A stretch of 64,000 bases of DNA from Eublepharis macularius (lineage: Eukaryota; Chordata; Lepidosauria; Squamata; Eublepharidae), in contig NC_072794.1 in NCBI RefSeq assembly GCF_028583425.1, positions 22,317,232-22,381,231 of the forward strand. Reading direction: 5' to 3'. Made by a program: the position numbers and the translations under genes. Positions 43,300 through 54,722 of this stretch are shown here, in pieces. The notes below the pieces were generated by a model. That model was not told where the DNA came from. It ran no database searches and saw only the letters and a list, made by a program, of their open reading frames with translations. Numbering within the stretch: the stretch's first letter is position 1; each line of letters opens with the position of its first letter.

Positions 43300-46200
43300 C
43301 TGCAAGGAGAACACAGGGGGTTCACATTTTGATTGTTGCAAGATTTACACCCCACCCTTCCACTTAAAAATATTCAAGGTTTACAAAAAAAAGGCTATCC
43401 AATATATAAAGACAATTAACTAAAATGAAGATCCAAACAACGGTATTTTCTACTCTTTTACACATGAAGCTGCCTACTGAGTCAGACCCTTGTTCTATTG
43501 TCTACTCTGACTGGCAGAGGCTCAAGCAGAGGTCAGTCCCCTCACCTACTCCTTGGTCACTAATAGGAAATGCCAGGGACTGAACCTGGGATCTCATGAG
43601 GGCACTGCAGATGTTCTACCACTGAGCCATGGCCCTTTCCACTTTACTCTCGGGGCACTGAATAGTCTTCAGTAGGTGCTGCCAAAGACTCTTGAAAAGA
43701 AACCCAATAAGCCCCATGTTATTTTCCCTTTTGCCATTTTTTATCGCGGTGGGGTGCTCAGTTTAAGAGAAGGGCATGAATAGGGACAACTCTCCAACTG
43801 GCTGCCGTGCTGCCTAGCCCTTGAGCATAACACAGGAGGGAAAGCACCGAGAAGTAGAGTTCACAAGCAAACAACGTGGGCCCAAGGGAATGAGTTGCCT
43901 GGAAGCAGCAGCTTATTGTAGTTTCCAAATACTCACCTCCTGTGTAATAGCCATAGGCAAAGAGCAGTCTTCCGATGATCCAGGCTACACCAAGTCCTGC
44001 GGCAGCACGCTGGTGAGAAAACAGCAACAATTAGTGTTCATTAGGAGTGGTGTTGGCAAACAGCTGGGTGTGCAGAGGAGGAACTACCCGGTTCTAATTC
44101 CCCAGATGTTAACCCTGATGTCGCCCACAGAAGCGACCTGGGGCACAGTAATCGAGTCCTCCTCACTGAAGGACGCAGCCAATATTAAGGTTTTAAAATA
44201 TAACAGAGGGGAAAGGCTAAGCTCTACACTTTTGTTAGCCCAGCATCATGACAAGACCTTTTCAGATTTTATAGCCGCATGTACCCAGAGCCTGCCCGCT
44301 ATGCATATCAAGAGTATGCATTACTTACAATCCTCCTGATACGTGCAGTTGCCGTTTTTCAGTGCTACACCTATGCTATACCTGAAAATATGCATGGTGC
44401 CTGTGTCAGACTAATTGACAACTGTGCATAGCAGAAGGATCATAGATACATCTGGTACACTCGGTCGGATACTCCCAAACGTAACATCTGAAAAAGGGAA
44501 GAGTGACAAAGAAAAAAGACGGTGTCAACACAACTGAGAACTTGGGAGTCCTGGAGTGGTGAGTATTAGCAACACAGAGCTGGCTGTTAAGCCAAAGCTG
44601 TTTGTTAACTTATCTTTGACCCACGTTGATACTCTTGCCCTGGGAAGATCACTCTGGAAAGGTTATAGGAAGCCATCTGACAGCAGCAATCCGCTAGAAA
44701 TTTGTCAGCACTTCTCCATAGATCGTGTATGGCCCAAATTGAGAAAGACAGTCACACGTATCAAAATGTATTTTATCACTGTCTCTAATTCAGGACTGTG
44801 ATCCAAGAAAATGCAAGCAGACCAGCTCTGAAGTGACAGGATCAGTCACGCTTAATCCCATGTTATGTTCCACTGGGATAGCTCCACTCTGCAGATCAAG
44901 GTTTATTACAGATTCCATCTTGCAGAGAAGTCAGAACAGCATCTGCTCGTTCCGTTCCTCTCTCCATAATGGGTCTCATGTGGTGAAACAGCTTTTCTGA
45001 GCATGCCAGGAAGGCCCGCACATTACTGGTTTTTCACAGGCTGTGCAGAACAGAATTATTGGGACAGATATTTATGTGAACTTCCATCTTTTAGGACATG
45101 GGAGAAGAAAGAGGTTTTTGCTTTAAGATAATGTTACAGTTGACATGTTGACATCCTGATCAGGCCAGCCGGATTCAGGTGAGGAACCTGCCAATGTGTT
45201 TCCTGGTGCCTTCTTCCCCAAAACAAAGAACCAATCCCAGATTTCCTCCAGCAAGCATCAAATTGATGGAAACCCCGTTTGGAAACAGCCTCCATCATAG
45301 GAGGATGTTTGAATTAGAACCTCCCAGTGTTTTGTGACACGCCCCAGTATCCATGGCAGCCATTTTGTCAATGTCCGTACTCTGCCCACACTGGGAGCCA
45401 TTTTTGATGATATCCCCTACTTGTTCACAAAATTCCAGAAGCACCCAGGGCCGGATCGAGGGGGGGCAGGGGGTAGTCTGCCCCTGGCACCACCAGGGAG
45501 GGGGCGCTGGAAGCAACTGCCAGAGGGCACAGGCAGCAGCGTGGGCAGCCTCACAGCCCGGGCAGCCTCGCAGCCCCCTGCACTGCCTTTCGCCTGCCCT
45601 GCAAGACAGGGGGCGGCTGGCTTGCCGCGCACCCCCTCTCCTGCAGGGCAGGCAAAAGGCAGCACGGGAGCTGCAGGCCGCCCGTGCCATTCGCCTGCCC
45701 CGTAGGACAGGGGGCAGCCAGCAGCAGCCCCCTGTCCTGCGGGGCAGGCGAATGGCGCAGATAGCCGCGCTGCCTTTTGCCTGCCCTGCAGGGCAGGGGG
45801 TGCGCGGCAAGCCGTCCGCACCCTGTCCTGCAGTGCACGCAAAAGCAGAGCGGGGGGCTGCAAGGTGGTCCACGCCATTCACCTGCGGGGAGGCGAATGG
45901 CGCAGGTGGCTTCCCAGCCCCACACGCTGCCTCTGATGTTCCGCCATGCGTGATGATGTTAGCGAAGTGCCGTCATCACGCAGCACGGGGAGCGTGAGCG
46001 CACTGCGCGCACGCAAAGTCATCGGCCTAGGGTTGCCCCGGGCACCAGCAACCCTAGATCCGGTGCTGGAAGCATCCACAGGTTCAATAAGGTTGGGGAC
46101 TCCTGCCAATATATAGAATCCCAGGGTATGAGGAAATGCTATAAAAACTTGGCTCCGAAAAAGTGGGAAGTTACGGGGAACCAACTGAGTTAGATTCTGC

Positions 46201-49200
46201 AGCCACATACTGTTGTTACTGAGAACAAGCAGTCCCGAGCCAAGAAAAGGTATTGTCTTTTGTGGGACAAGCTGCATTAAAGCTAGGCCACAGCTTTGTA
46301 CTTACTGGGTGATAGACTCCACCTGTGGCAAGAAAGAACAGGACAGAGGGGTATACTTCCAACCTGAAAATACAAAGACAAATGTTTGGAAAGGGCTATA
46401 ATGCCTTAAATCTAGAACCAGTGTCACCACCCTTCTGATTCCCACAAACCACCCTGGCTCAGACCTGGACATCATTTTGAACAACAAAATGGCCCAAGGA
46501 AGAGCTTCTGATTGTCCCTGAACTTGCAAGAATCCTAAGTTGTACAAGCTGAACTCTCAGCCCCATTAGAGACCTTCGGATATGCAGACAAGCTTCCAGG
46601 CACGGTTAGGGCCTAACAATTCTTTACTAAGTTGTTCTTCTCAATGTATTCCTCTCACAGAAATTCCTTATAGCATTTCCCCCTGCAAATTAGGGGCAAA
46701 TACATCAGGAACTTGTATGCATGCAGTTTGCCAAAACCAGTTCTAATTGAATCACGAGGAGCTTACCCATCACTAAATGTTACTCAGTAACTGAGTTTTG
46801 TATCTAGAAGAGAGAATACTTATTGCCATGGAGGGCTCACATCTGTCCCTCAGCCATTCCCAATTTCTCTCTTGCGGGCAATGCAGCAAAGTCAGCACTC
46901 AACCTCCCCCCTCCCCACACCAAATAGTTATGGGTTCATTACAGCAATGACTAGGGCTTTTTTTCTGGGAAAAGAGGTGGTGGAACTCAGTGGATTGCCC
47001 TCGGAGAAAATGGTCACATGGCTGGTGGCCCCGCCCCCTGATCTCCAGACAGAGGGGAGCTTAGATTGCCCTCCGCGCCGCTGAGCAACACAGAGGGCAA
47101 TCTAAATTCCCCTCTGTCTGGAGATCAGGGGGCGGGGCCACCAGCCACGTGACCATTTTCAAGAGGTTCCGGAACTCCGTTCCCCCGCATTCCAGCTGAA
47201 AAAAAGCCCTGGCAATGGCCACTCACGTGTTCTGATGTGCCCTCTGGATACAGTTGAACATGTGCCCGTTTTCAGGGTCTGCACTGTACATGATTGGGTA
47301 CTGTTGAGGGAGATAAATCAGTTAGTAGACAGCCAGGTATCATTAACTGAAGATTCTGGTTAAGCTACAGGAGACCGAAGGATGCTTTGCACACCATTTG
47401 GCAGCACACACATTACCCCCACACTGACTCTCTATGTATACTTTATCATTCTTAGGAACATACACTTGATGAAAAAAAGTTCAATATATACACTACAATT
47501 TTAGGTGTATACTTTCAAAACAATGGTTAAATTTGCTCCTGCACTGGAGGGATTTCATATTTCTTTTAAAGCCTTAAATGCAGTTGCATGGCAAAAGTCT
47601 AGTTGCTTCTCAGCTCATCACATTTAAGCTGGATTCGTGTTCTCGTGAACCCATTACATGTTTATTGAAAATGCCTTTGATACTGACTGTACTGACACAC
47701 ACTGTGTAATCCACCTTGAGCCTCAGTGAGAAAGGCGGACTATAAATGACATAAATTAAAATAAAATAAAAATAAAAAACACACAACGCTGCTTTATACC
47801 GAGTCAGATCTTTGGTCTATCAAGAGTCAGTGTTCCCATCTCTGACTGGCATTGGCTCTCCAGGGACTCAGACAGAGATCTTCCATATCACCTCCAGTTT
47901 GGTGTAGTGGTTAAGAGCACGGGACTCTAATATGGAGAACTGGGTTTGATTCCCACTCCTCCACTTGAAGCCAGCTGGGTGACCTTGGGTCAGTCACAGC
48001 TCTCTCAGAGCTCTCTCAGCCCCACTCACCTCACAGCATGATTGTTATGGGGATAATAATAACATACTTTGTAGACCGCTTAGTGTGGCTGTTAAGTGGT
48101 CTTGAAAGGCGGTATATAAATTGAATATTATTATTATTATTATTATTGATCTGTTTTAAACTGGAAATGTTAAGGATCAAACCTGGAACTTTCTGCATGC
48201 AAAGAAAGTGATCTACCCCTGAACGAAGGGCAATGAAGGACAAGCCACAAGTGGCATTAAATATCCCAAGTATACTGACATAAAGCTGCCATCCGACACA
48301 AGGCTCAGACAAAGCCATCCGGATTTTGAGGACCTCACCAAATAGTCTTCAAAAGGAGCCTGTGAATGGGCTGAAATCCTGGTCTAGATAAGGTTCACTC
48401 ATATCCCAAATATGCACAGGTCTGTCGAGGAACAGAATCATCTAGTCCAGTTCTCAGCCACAAAGGGAGGAATTCCTCGTGTGTAAATCCACACTGCCTA
48501 TTGTAAGGGAGGCATTTTGGCACCCTTGGCAGAAGGATGTATACATCCTGTGCCACTCCCAGAACCCTTCCTTCTACAGGGCATGATTCCCCCAGAGTCT
48601 GAACTAGTCGCTCTCGCTCAGCAGCCAGGGTGGACATATTCTTCTTTTTCAGAAGCCTTTCTTTTTTAGGTCTGCCCTCTGAAATATCCGGGTTTTGAGT
48701 CTGTCCAATAAAATTGACAGAAGTGGCTGTGGAGACTGGATTCCTGAGCAAGCACGGGGGACCCAGAATTCCCTGCAGTTGGAAGGAGAGCTCCTCAAGG
48801 TAACCAGGCTGAGGTGAATTAGACAAGGGGGAGGAAGAAGGGCCTTGATAAGTTTCCCATCCACAGTCAGACCCCGGATGGAATACGGCTGCACCATGAG
48901 CTGTATTTCTATTTGATCGGTACTAATTATATGTAAATTTGAGTCTCTGAATGTAAGTTAGAATATGCAAATTTTGCCCTCTTGTTGAATTATCTGGAGG
49001 TAGATCAGCAGCCTGGTCTGCAGCTTCCTGCTGACTTTCCCCTTTGAGCTCTGCCTTGCCTGATTTGTAGAAGCAGCATTGGTGCCATGGCAGCACAAGA
49101 ATAAAATACTTTCCCACCCTGCTGCTCTCATGTCAGAGTTGCTCTTTTGAACAGCTGCGGACAGAGTGCCAAAAACCATCATGGCGCCTCAAGCACAGCT

Positions 49201-49455
49201 AGAAGCAGTCTTCACAGCTACACATCACTCTACACAGGGGAACAGAAGCCCAAACCCTAGGGACCCTCAGAACTGTGTCCAATAACAAACTCTTTGCCTA
49301 GGTTAATCTAGTGTAGTGAATCCAGCAAGCGCAGTTATTTGCCACACATAGTTAGAAAGCTTTGTGATGAGGCGCTTACGGGAGCCAGAGCTGGCCAACC
49401 TTATGGTTGAGGCACTCCACCCTTTCCTCAGCCAGGTCCACAGAGCGAGCGAGCG

Positions 49456-49495
<40 letters not shown>

Positions 49496-52181
49496 TGTGT
49501 GTGTGTTTGCAAGCTCTACCCTGCTGGTTTTATTTAAACCCATTAAACATGCATCTGACTCAGAGGGATGAAAGCCGCGTACACACCCTTTGGCTCTCTG
49601 CCCAGCTGTCGCCCCAAGGCCTTCCAATGGTAGCAGAGGCCAGCATTTGCTTGGAATGCTTTCCTCAATTTCTAGAAGACTCTGACATGTCAAAGATCTC
49701 TAGAGGCCCATTCCCTGTCTCCTCTCCAGTTTTAGGCCAGGGCCTGCCTGTTCCCAAAGACACAAACACACACACACACAATAGTAGCAGCCAAGGACTA
49801 TACTGGCAGGAGTGGCTCTACCACTGGCAGGCCTGTGGATCTGATTTTACTATTAGAAACATTTCTATACTGCCAACGAGTGTGGGCATGTTTACAAAAT
49901 CCTGATGCGCTACCAAATTCCTCACAACACTGCAGAGGCAGGATCAGTCTCATTTAGATCACAAGAATTGGCGTTGTTACAATATACCGGGGATGGAGGA
50001 GAGTCATCTAGTCCTGCATCCCAATTCCAATGCCTCTGGATAGCATGGAAGGATAGGGGATGGGGACATATGTGTGTGTGACAGTAGAAACATCACTACA
50101 TCACTTCTAGGTAAAACCCAGAAGTAACAACAGGTAACTCTAGGAATCACTGCAACTCTATGGTAAAACTATTTTATCATAGAGTTTCCAACGATTCTTA
50201 GAGTTACCCACAGTTACTTCCAGGTACAACCTAGAAGTGATGTGCTGACAATTAGGCCAGAGCCTTTTTTCCTTTTATTTTTCTCCCACTGTCGCATCAA
50301 GCAGTGTCAGGCAATGGAGCAAATCACTGGGAGATTGCCTGCCATAAACAGACACATGGTAAGCCTATGTGGGAATCAATCACAGGTGAGTGGCAATCAG
50401 GGCATCAAAAGATAGAGCTTAATGGCAAGTAATAGGAGCTGCACAGAGAACACAGCAAAGGAGCTATAGTGCAAGCCAGGCACTTTCATACAGGCCCAAG
50501 GTACTGACAGTCCAATTCACAGTCCAGGTAGCAGAAGAGCTTAAATCTGAGCCCATCTGCAACCAGATTCTCTAGTCTGCTTTACACTGGAAAGTGGAGA
50601 AGTGGAGAACCTCACTTCCTTTTCCTCATAAGAAAAGTGGTTATCTCACTTCCTTTTTCTCATAAGAAATTTCCAAAGAGGCCTTTCAGAGGTGGGCCTA
50701 ACTCACAAAGAATCCAGCTGGTCTTCTTGGCTCTTGCTAGCCACTCTATTCTCCCTGAAGCAGGTTATTTGCAGAGTCTAACTGCAACCAGGAGACTTAT
50801 CTGAGATCTACACAATTTAGAAAGCACAGAAAAAGCACCTTGGTGGGGGGCATGCTACTACTGCCTGACCTCCTGGAAGCTTCCCCTGAGAATGGGCCTG
50901 GGAACACGGACCATAGCAGGCAGCAGATTTTGGGTGCCAGAACTGGTAGCACTGCAGGGAAATTCTCCTGCTCAAGCTCCAATAAAGTGAACAGGAGTGG
51001 CACAGAAGTATTTTCCAGTATCTTGTACAAATGGTACAAGATGGTACAAATCAGTTTCCCCACCTCATAAAAATTATTTATACTCTGTTTCCCGCCCAAT
51101 GGAGACCCAAAGCAGCTTATATCTTTCTCTTGTCCACAAACTTATACTCCTAACTACCATCCTGTGAGGTAGCTTAGGCTGTGAGAAAGTGACTGGCCTG
51201 CATCACCAGAGAGCTTCCATGGCAGACTGGGAATTTGAACCGGGGTCTCCCAGATCCTAGTATGACACTTCACCATCCTAGTTTGGCATGTCGCCCATCC
51301 CCGCCTCTCATTTCTAAATTACTGTATTGCCAACATGCATTTTCTGCAGCCATGAGGTAAAAAAAAACATTCTTAGAAAAAAGACAGAGATGAAAGATTT
51401 GATTTATTAGAATCCTGGAGGAGGTATTGAAATTTGTGTCAGATTCTCTCTTCCCAGAGGAACATTGTATCACTAGAATTCTACTAACACCGTGAGGAAT
51501 AGTATAGGAAGGCCCCAGGTTATGTAATTCCAGTGTCTCCACAAAGCCTGATCTCAAGCGCTGAACACTGTAAGAATTTGCATTAAGGCCTGGTCTATAC
51601 TGCTAGCAGAAGGCAGTAGAACAACAATATACCATTTCCGCATGCACGTGCGGATACCATTTCCAGTGTTAACACACTCAAAAAACTTCCTCCCAGTTAC
51701 AAGAAAACCTTAATACATTAGGGAGAGAGATTCCAATCCCACCTGTTCCATATTATGCTAATCTTCTTTAAGGAATCACAGAGAAGAAAATTTAAATGAC
51801 AAATAAATAAATAAAACATTCATAAATGTGATCCCTATAATGGTATGATCCATTTTACTGTTCAAGAATTCTGCCACTGCATTCAGCTTCCGGAGCAGAC
51901 TGGGTCAAAGATTGAGTGTTACAGACAACAATAGTTTTCATAATGGACAGAGAGTCAAGAGGTCAGGATATTGCCCCCTCCCTTCCCAGGTCATGAAAAA
52001 CTGTGCTTTCTAACTCTTTAAAAAGACACAAGGTACAGTAAATCTGAGGCCATCCACAACTTACCTCCACATTATATTTCTTGCGTGCTTTCCCGACATT
52101 TATTGCAAGGTGAGTTACTAAAATAAAACTGGCAGCACCAGTCAGGACCACATAGCCGTATTCCTTGGACAAAACCACCAT
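43178..52181 (-). CDS. MGST3: Microsomal glutathione S-transferase 3 (or close paralogue), gene span
   Basis: MGST3 is a MAPEG-family integral membrane enzyme of the endoplasmic reticulum that conjugates glutathione to leukotriene A4 and reduces lipid hydroperoxides. Five coding exons (52181-52065, 47300-47227, 46363-46306, 44009-43937, 43299-43178) join in phase to 444 bases, 147 residues plus stop. All borders are AG/GT. The protein has the family's four membrane helices and the motifs [49 protein letters not shown]-type (here FAYGYYTG) and CSAFQHLGW. The mammalian protein has 152 residues and ends with a cysteine pair before a final His; this one ends WINQNCAFS, so it may be a second MGST3 gene kept in non-mammals. 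Confidence 0.93.
43465..43645 (-). mobile_element. tRNA-derived SINE, second type
   Basis: The minus strand reads GGCCATGGCTCAGTGGTAGA as a tRNA-like A box, then AGGTTCAGTCCCTGGCATTT as B box, then a body ending GACTCAGTAGGCAGCTTC. Related copies lie at 47.8-48.2 and 55.7-55.9 kb. Confidence 0.75.
43937..44009 (-). CDS. MGST3: MGST3 exon 5
   Basis: 73 bases, acceptor TTCTCACCAG| and donor G|GTGAGT. The peptide [20 protein letters not shown] ends YYTG. The arginine and tyrosine of the R-x-L-Y/F-A-Y-G-Y-Y motif are family hallmarks of helix 3. Confidence 0.93.
45165..46115. mobile_element. Old hAT-like element, host of a younger insertion
   Basis: The left part shares TGTTTCCTGGTGCC and CCAATCCCAGATTTCCTCC with the repeat at 63.4 kb. 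The right part ends AATAAGGTTGGGGACTCCTGC, the inverted terminus of the CAGGGGTCCCCAAC family. The middle is replaced by the GC-rich element described next. Confidence 0.55.
45446..46068. mobile_element. GC-rich hAT-like non-autonomous element
   Basis: Ends CAGGGCCGGATCGAGG and CCTAGATCCGGTGCTG are imperfect inverted repeats. Flanked by GAAGCACC (45438-45445) and GAAGCATC (46069-46076), an 8-base duplication with one mismatch. The interior is a series of CCTGCCCTGCAGGGCAGG-like palindromes alternating with GCGAATGGCGCAG words. No transposase. Open frames on both strands come from base composition. Confidence 0.75.
46306..46363 (-). CDS. MGST3: MGST3 exon 4
   Basis: 58 bases, acceptor GTATTTTCAG| and donor CCA|GTAAGT. 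With the two carried bases it reads [20 protein letters not shown], membrane helix 2 of the family. Confidence 0.92.
46952..47211. mobile_element. hAT-like MITE beside MGST3 exon 3
   Basis: TAGGGCTTTTTTTCTGGG at the left and CAGCTGAAAAAAAGCCCTG at the right pair, and inner arms ATCTCCAGACAGAGGGGA and TCCCCTCTGTCTGGAGAT also pair. Flanked by GCAATGAC (46944-46951) and GCAATGGC (47212-47219), an 8-base duplication with one mismatch. Confidence 0.82.
47227..47300 (-). CDS. MGST3: MGST3 exon 3
   Basis: 74 bases, acceptor CCCTCAACAG| and donor AC|GTGAGT. The peptide [20 protein letters not shown] continues AHQNT and includes the glutathione-contacting N-x-x-Q-R-x-x-x-N signature of MAPEG enzymes. 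A hAT-like element sits immediately inside the downstream intron. Confidence 0.93.
47645..47778 (+). mobile_element. L2/CR1-like LINE 3' end
   Basis: GTGTAATCCACCTTGAGCCTCAGTGAGAAAGG followed by ACTATAAATGACATAAATT and an A-rich tail; the plus-strand counterpart of the end at 19.1 kb. Confidence 0.65.
47778..48245 (-). mobile_element. tRNA-derived SINE of second type, split
   Basis: Left part 47778-47900 has GCTGCTTTATACCGAGTCAG and GACTGGCATTGGCTCTCCAG; right part 48150-48245 has ATCAAACCTGGAACTTTCTG and GATCTACCCCTGAACGAAGG. The gap holds a plus-strand SINE, so the order of events is clear. Confidence 0.7.
47903..48149 (+). mobile_element. tRNA-derived SINE with TTA-repeat tail
   Basis: GTTTGGTGTAGTGGTTAAGA head, GGTTTGATTCCCACTCCTCC B box, GTGACCTTGGGTCAGTCACA, then CTTGAAAGGCGGTATATAAA and an ATT-repeat tail (48124-48148). 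Nearly complete and only lightly diverged, so probably young. Confidence 0.88.
48250..49430. other. MGST3 intron sequence, nothing recognised
   Basis: A 143-codon open frame on the minus strand (48826-48395) has no family motif I know and no clear splice partners. Confidence 0.4.
49444..49506 (+). repeat. (GAGC)n-(GA)n-(GT)n compound microsatellite
   Basis: GCGA units at 49447-49460, then about 16 GA units, then GT units. A short (CA)n follows at 49764-49781. Confidence 0.95.
49520..51070. other. MGST3 intron sequence with one MITE
   Basis: Apart from the fold-back at 50.1 kb and a duplicated CTCACTTCCTTTTCCTCATA unit at 50611-50668 nothing was recognised. Confidence 0.4.
50098..50243. mobile_element. 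Palindromic MITE
   Basis: ACATCACTTCTAGGTAAAAC at the left pairs with TACAACCTAGAAGTGATGT at the right, and the inner GAAGTAAC...GTTACTTC and AACTCTATG...CATAGAGTT continue the pairing almost to the centre. Confidence 0.78.
51070..51290 (-). mobile_element. tRNA-derived SINE, Sauria type
   Basis: Minus-strand copy: GTGTCATACTAGGATCTGGG head, GGTTCAAATTCCCAGTCTGC, CCTCACAGGATGGTAGTTAG core and ATTGGGCGGGAAACAGAGTA tail. Confidence 0.75.
51300..52060. other. MGST3 intron sequence, nothing recognised
   Basis: No repeat or exon identified; an AAATAAATAAATAA run lies at 51801-51814. Confidence 0.4.
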
Positions 52182-52188
52182 CTTGCCA
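52065..52188 (-). CDS. MGST3: MGST3 exon 2 (first coding exon)
   Basis: Acceptor TTGTTCACAG| at 52189, seven untranslated bases, then ATG at 52181-52179 and 39 codons from [10 protein letters not shown] to KARKKYNVE. Donor GAG|GTAAGT. This is membrane helix 1 and the first cytosolic loop of the MAPEG fold. Confidence 0.93.
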
Positions 52189-52329
52189 CTGTGAACAAAA
52201 TAAAGGGATGTGTCAGTCCTGGCAAGAGAACCAGAGGCCCCCCAAATGTATGGGCAGAATTCAAAAGATGAACATGGGTCACAGGATACCACCTTATGGT
52301 AGAGTGTTAAGGGACTGGTCCTGTCCCCT

Positions 52330-52520
52330 CAAGATTGTTGTCACCCAGAGTATGTCATTGGAGAGGCCATTGGTCTATTTGGTTCAGCATTGTCTATCCT
52401 GGCAGTTGACCTCCACGGTTTCACATAGAGAAGGGTCTTTTTCCAGGACCTGAATGCTTAAATTCTTTCACTAAAAATGCCAAGGACTGAGTATGGGGCC
52501 TTCTGGAGATAATACAGGAG
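52330..52520 (-). mobile_element. Decayed SINE of second type
   Basis: GAGGCCATTGGTCTATTTGG, TTGTCTATCCTGGCAGTTGA and AAGGACTGAGTATGGGGCCTTC resemble the blocks of the copies at 43.5 and 55.8 kb, with strong divergence. Confidence 0.45.
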
Positions 52521-52529
52521 CCATTTTGC

Positions 52530-53920
52530 CAAGCCCTTTCCTGAAATGAATATGGGATCACTCAAAATCCAAAGCAGTAGCAAGACTACAGTGGATGCTA
52601 GTCTCAATAGGTTGGTAACTCAGAAGGCCGAGGCCTTAGTTTCTTTGTCGCCAACAGAGAATGAAAAAACAAGTCATTTTCTGCACCGAAAATCCCCAAA
52701 CCTACCTAGACAATTTTCCAGTCAGAAGCTAGAGGAAGAAAACTAATACAGAGTTTCATATTCAAGTCCTCCCTAATCCCTTCAATTGACATAGCAATGA
52801 ACCTACTAGTTGTCTTTTTAGAATATTCAAGGGGCTGAAATGTTGCCACAGATTGTGTTAATGGTGGCAGACTAATACTCCAAGAGCCCTTCAGCTTGCA
52901 TTAACACTTTTCTATAGACTCTGTTACCGGCTCAGCAATTAGCAGAGTCATGATCACTTTGACCGATAACGGCAAAACCAGTATTTCACAACTCTATGAT
53001 GCTAGAACTGGCTTTACCTGTTCACATAGCACTCACTGGGTCGAAGGTTCAGAGCACCACGTGTAAGAGTCCTGTGGCTTCTAACGAATTTATTGTGCTA
53101 TTATCTTTCCTGAACCAGCACTCACCACACACACATTTAGTAGGCACAGAAATCTAAAGCCGAAGCTTCAAACAGCCGATGGGTAATGGAGCATTATTAC
53201 ATTGTTACGAAGCATTATCACCAGTAAGAGGTCAAAATCTGTTTTCACGGCTACCCCTCTTACATTTGTCCTTGAGGAAGACGAAATAAGTGGAAATCCA
53301 TCAATGTCATTTTAAAAAAAACACCCTTGTGTAGATACAGAGAGATATCATCTTTTTATTGTAGTGCAAACAGCTGGAAATCATGCCAAATGGGCTCAGG
53401 TTGAAACATTTATTGCTATCTACATACTGCAGAGAATATGGTGGTAGAATGAGCCAGACACTCCCAAAGAAACTATATAACTATCTGATCATCCTGTACA
53501 GTAGATGAGAGAACCGGGAACTTTCCTTTAGACCAGGACTCTCAGATAATGAACCAGTCTATCCCAAAAATGTGCACCTGGGAGGGTTTTTTTTTCCGTA
53601 TACAAGTCAAACCACCTACAGTAGGTATTCTACAGAAATAAGAGGACACGAAAAGCTTTAAACTCCTATATGATGCATGGATCCACCACAGAGGTACTAC
53701 TGACTCCCTCAGAAATACTATCGATCTGTTCAGCTGCAAACTGAGCTAGGCAAAACAGTGTGTCCTATCTTCTTCTGCCCTCCAGATCCACAGAAATAAA
53801 ATAGTTTCGTGCTGACCCAGAGACTCATTTCAATGTCTCAGACTAATGAAATACTTCCAGTACCAATGGATCAACACACCAGTCCTCCAAATGGTCAGAT
53901 CCCCAGACTGGAGAGTATCT
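52530..53920. other. MGST3 intron 1 sequence, nothing recognised
   Basis: AT-rich unique sequence. No exon or clear mobile element. Confidence 0.4.
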
Positions 53921-53929
53921 GGATTCTCT

Positions 53930-54722
53930 TTGCACTCTTAGCCACCATCCTGTCTCTATGTTCTGTTCTTTTAATTCTTCTGTTGACTTTAGCTTACCAT
54001 TCTCCCCCAGTAGCTGTTCATAGGTGTGGATATTCTCCCACCTTAGTAAATTTGGTTGGGTGAATGCTTCCACTGGTGATATCCATCTTGGTGTTTTGGT
54101 ATATATTTGGGGTTTTATTTTCTCCCAGACATTCATCGGGGATTTTCTTATTAAGTGATCCTTAAAATATTTATGTGTATCTTTTTTTTGGTACCAGAGG
54201 TAGGCATGCCATCCCATTTTAAGGTTATGCCCTTCTAATTTTAAAAGCCTTGGATTGTGCAATAAGATCCATTCCTCAGGTAGGTCACATCCTGCTTTCT
54301 CTTTGGAGTTCTGTAGGACTTTGAATCTTATTCTTGGTCTTTTACCTTGCCATATGAATGTTGAAGTTATTTTGCTTAATTCTTGAAAATATGATTGCTT
54401 TCTTATAATTTCTTATAATTGGGATAGTCTGAAATAGGAACATGAGTTTTGGCAATATGTTCATTTTAATTGTAGCTATTCAGCCCAAAAGAGATATATG
54501 CATGTCTTTCCATTTATTCAGATCTTCCTTAACTTCTTTTAGCAATTTCTGATAGTTATCTTCCATTAAGGAGGAAACCCTATTAGTTATGTGGATTCCT
54601 AAATACTTCACTTTTTTTCCCCATTGAAAACCGGATTTCTCCATTAGCTTCTCGATTTGTATTTTTGTCATATTCTTAGTAATTATTTTTGTTTTTTGGT
54701 AATCAAGTCTCATTCCTGCCAT
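53930..54722 (-). mobile_element. L1 LINE ORF2 fragment
   Basis: From 54722 down, the minus strand reads MAGMRLDYQKTKIITKNMTK and GKKVKYLGIHITNRVSSLME, then ATIKMNILPKLMFLFQTIP (about 54460-54420), then WEKIKPQIYTKTPRWISPVE and FTQPNLLRWENIHTYEQLL. These are the post-RT and C-terminal parts of L1 ORF2. Both ends are truncated and the frame is interrupted by a stop and a frameshift. Confidence 0.8.

Noticed and set aside
45295-45997. Overlapping open frames of 120-214 codons on both strands
   Set aside because: They fall inside the GC-rich hAT-like element, where stop codons are rare by composition; no family motif is present.
47903-48000. Possible tRNA gene
   Set aside because: The A- and B-box-like sequence belongs to a SINE head; a full cloverleaf cannot be drawn and the SINE body follows directly.
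48395-48826. 143-codon minus-strand open frame in an MGST3 intron
   Set aside because: Same strand as MGST3 but no acceptor or donor in phase, and MGST3 is already complete without it.
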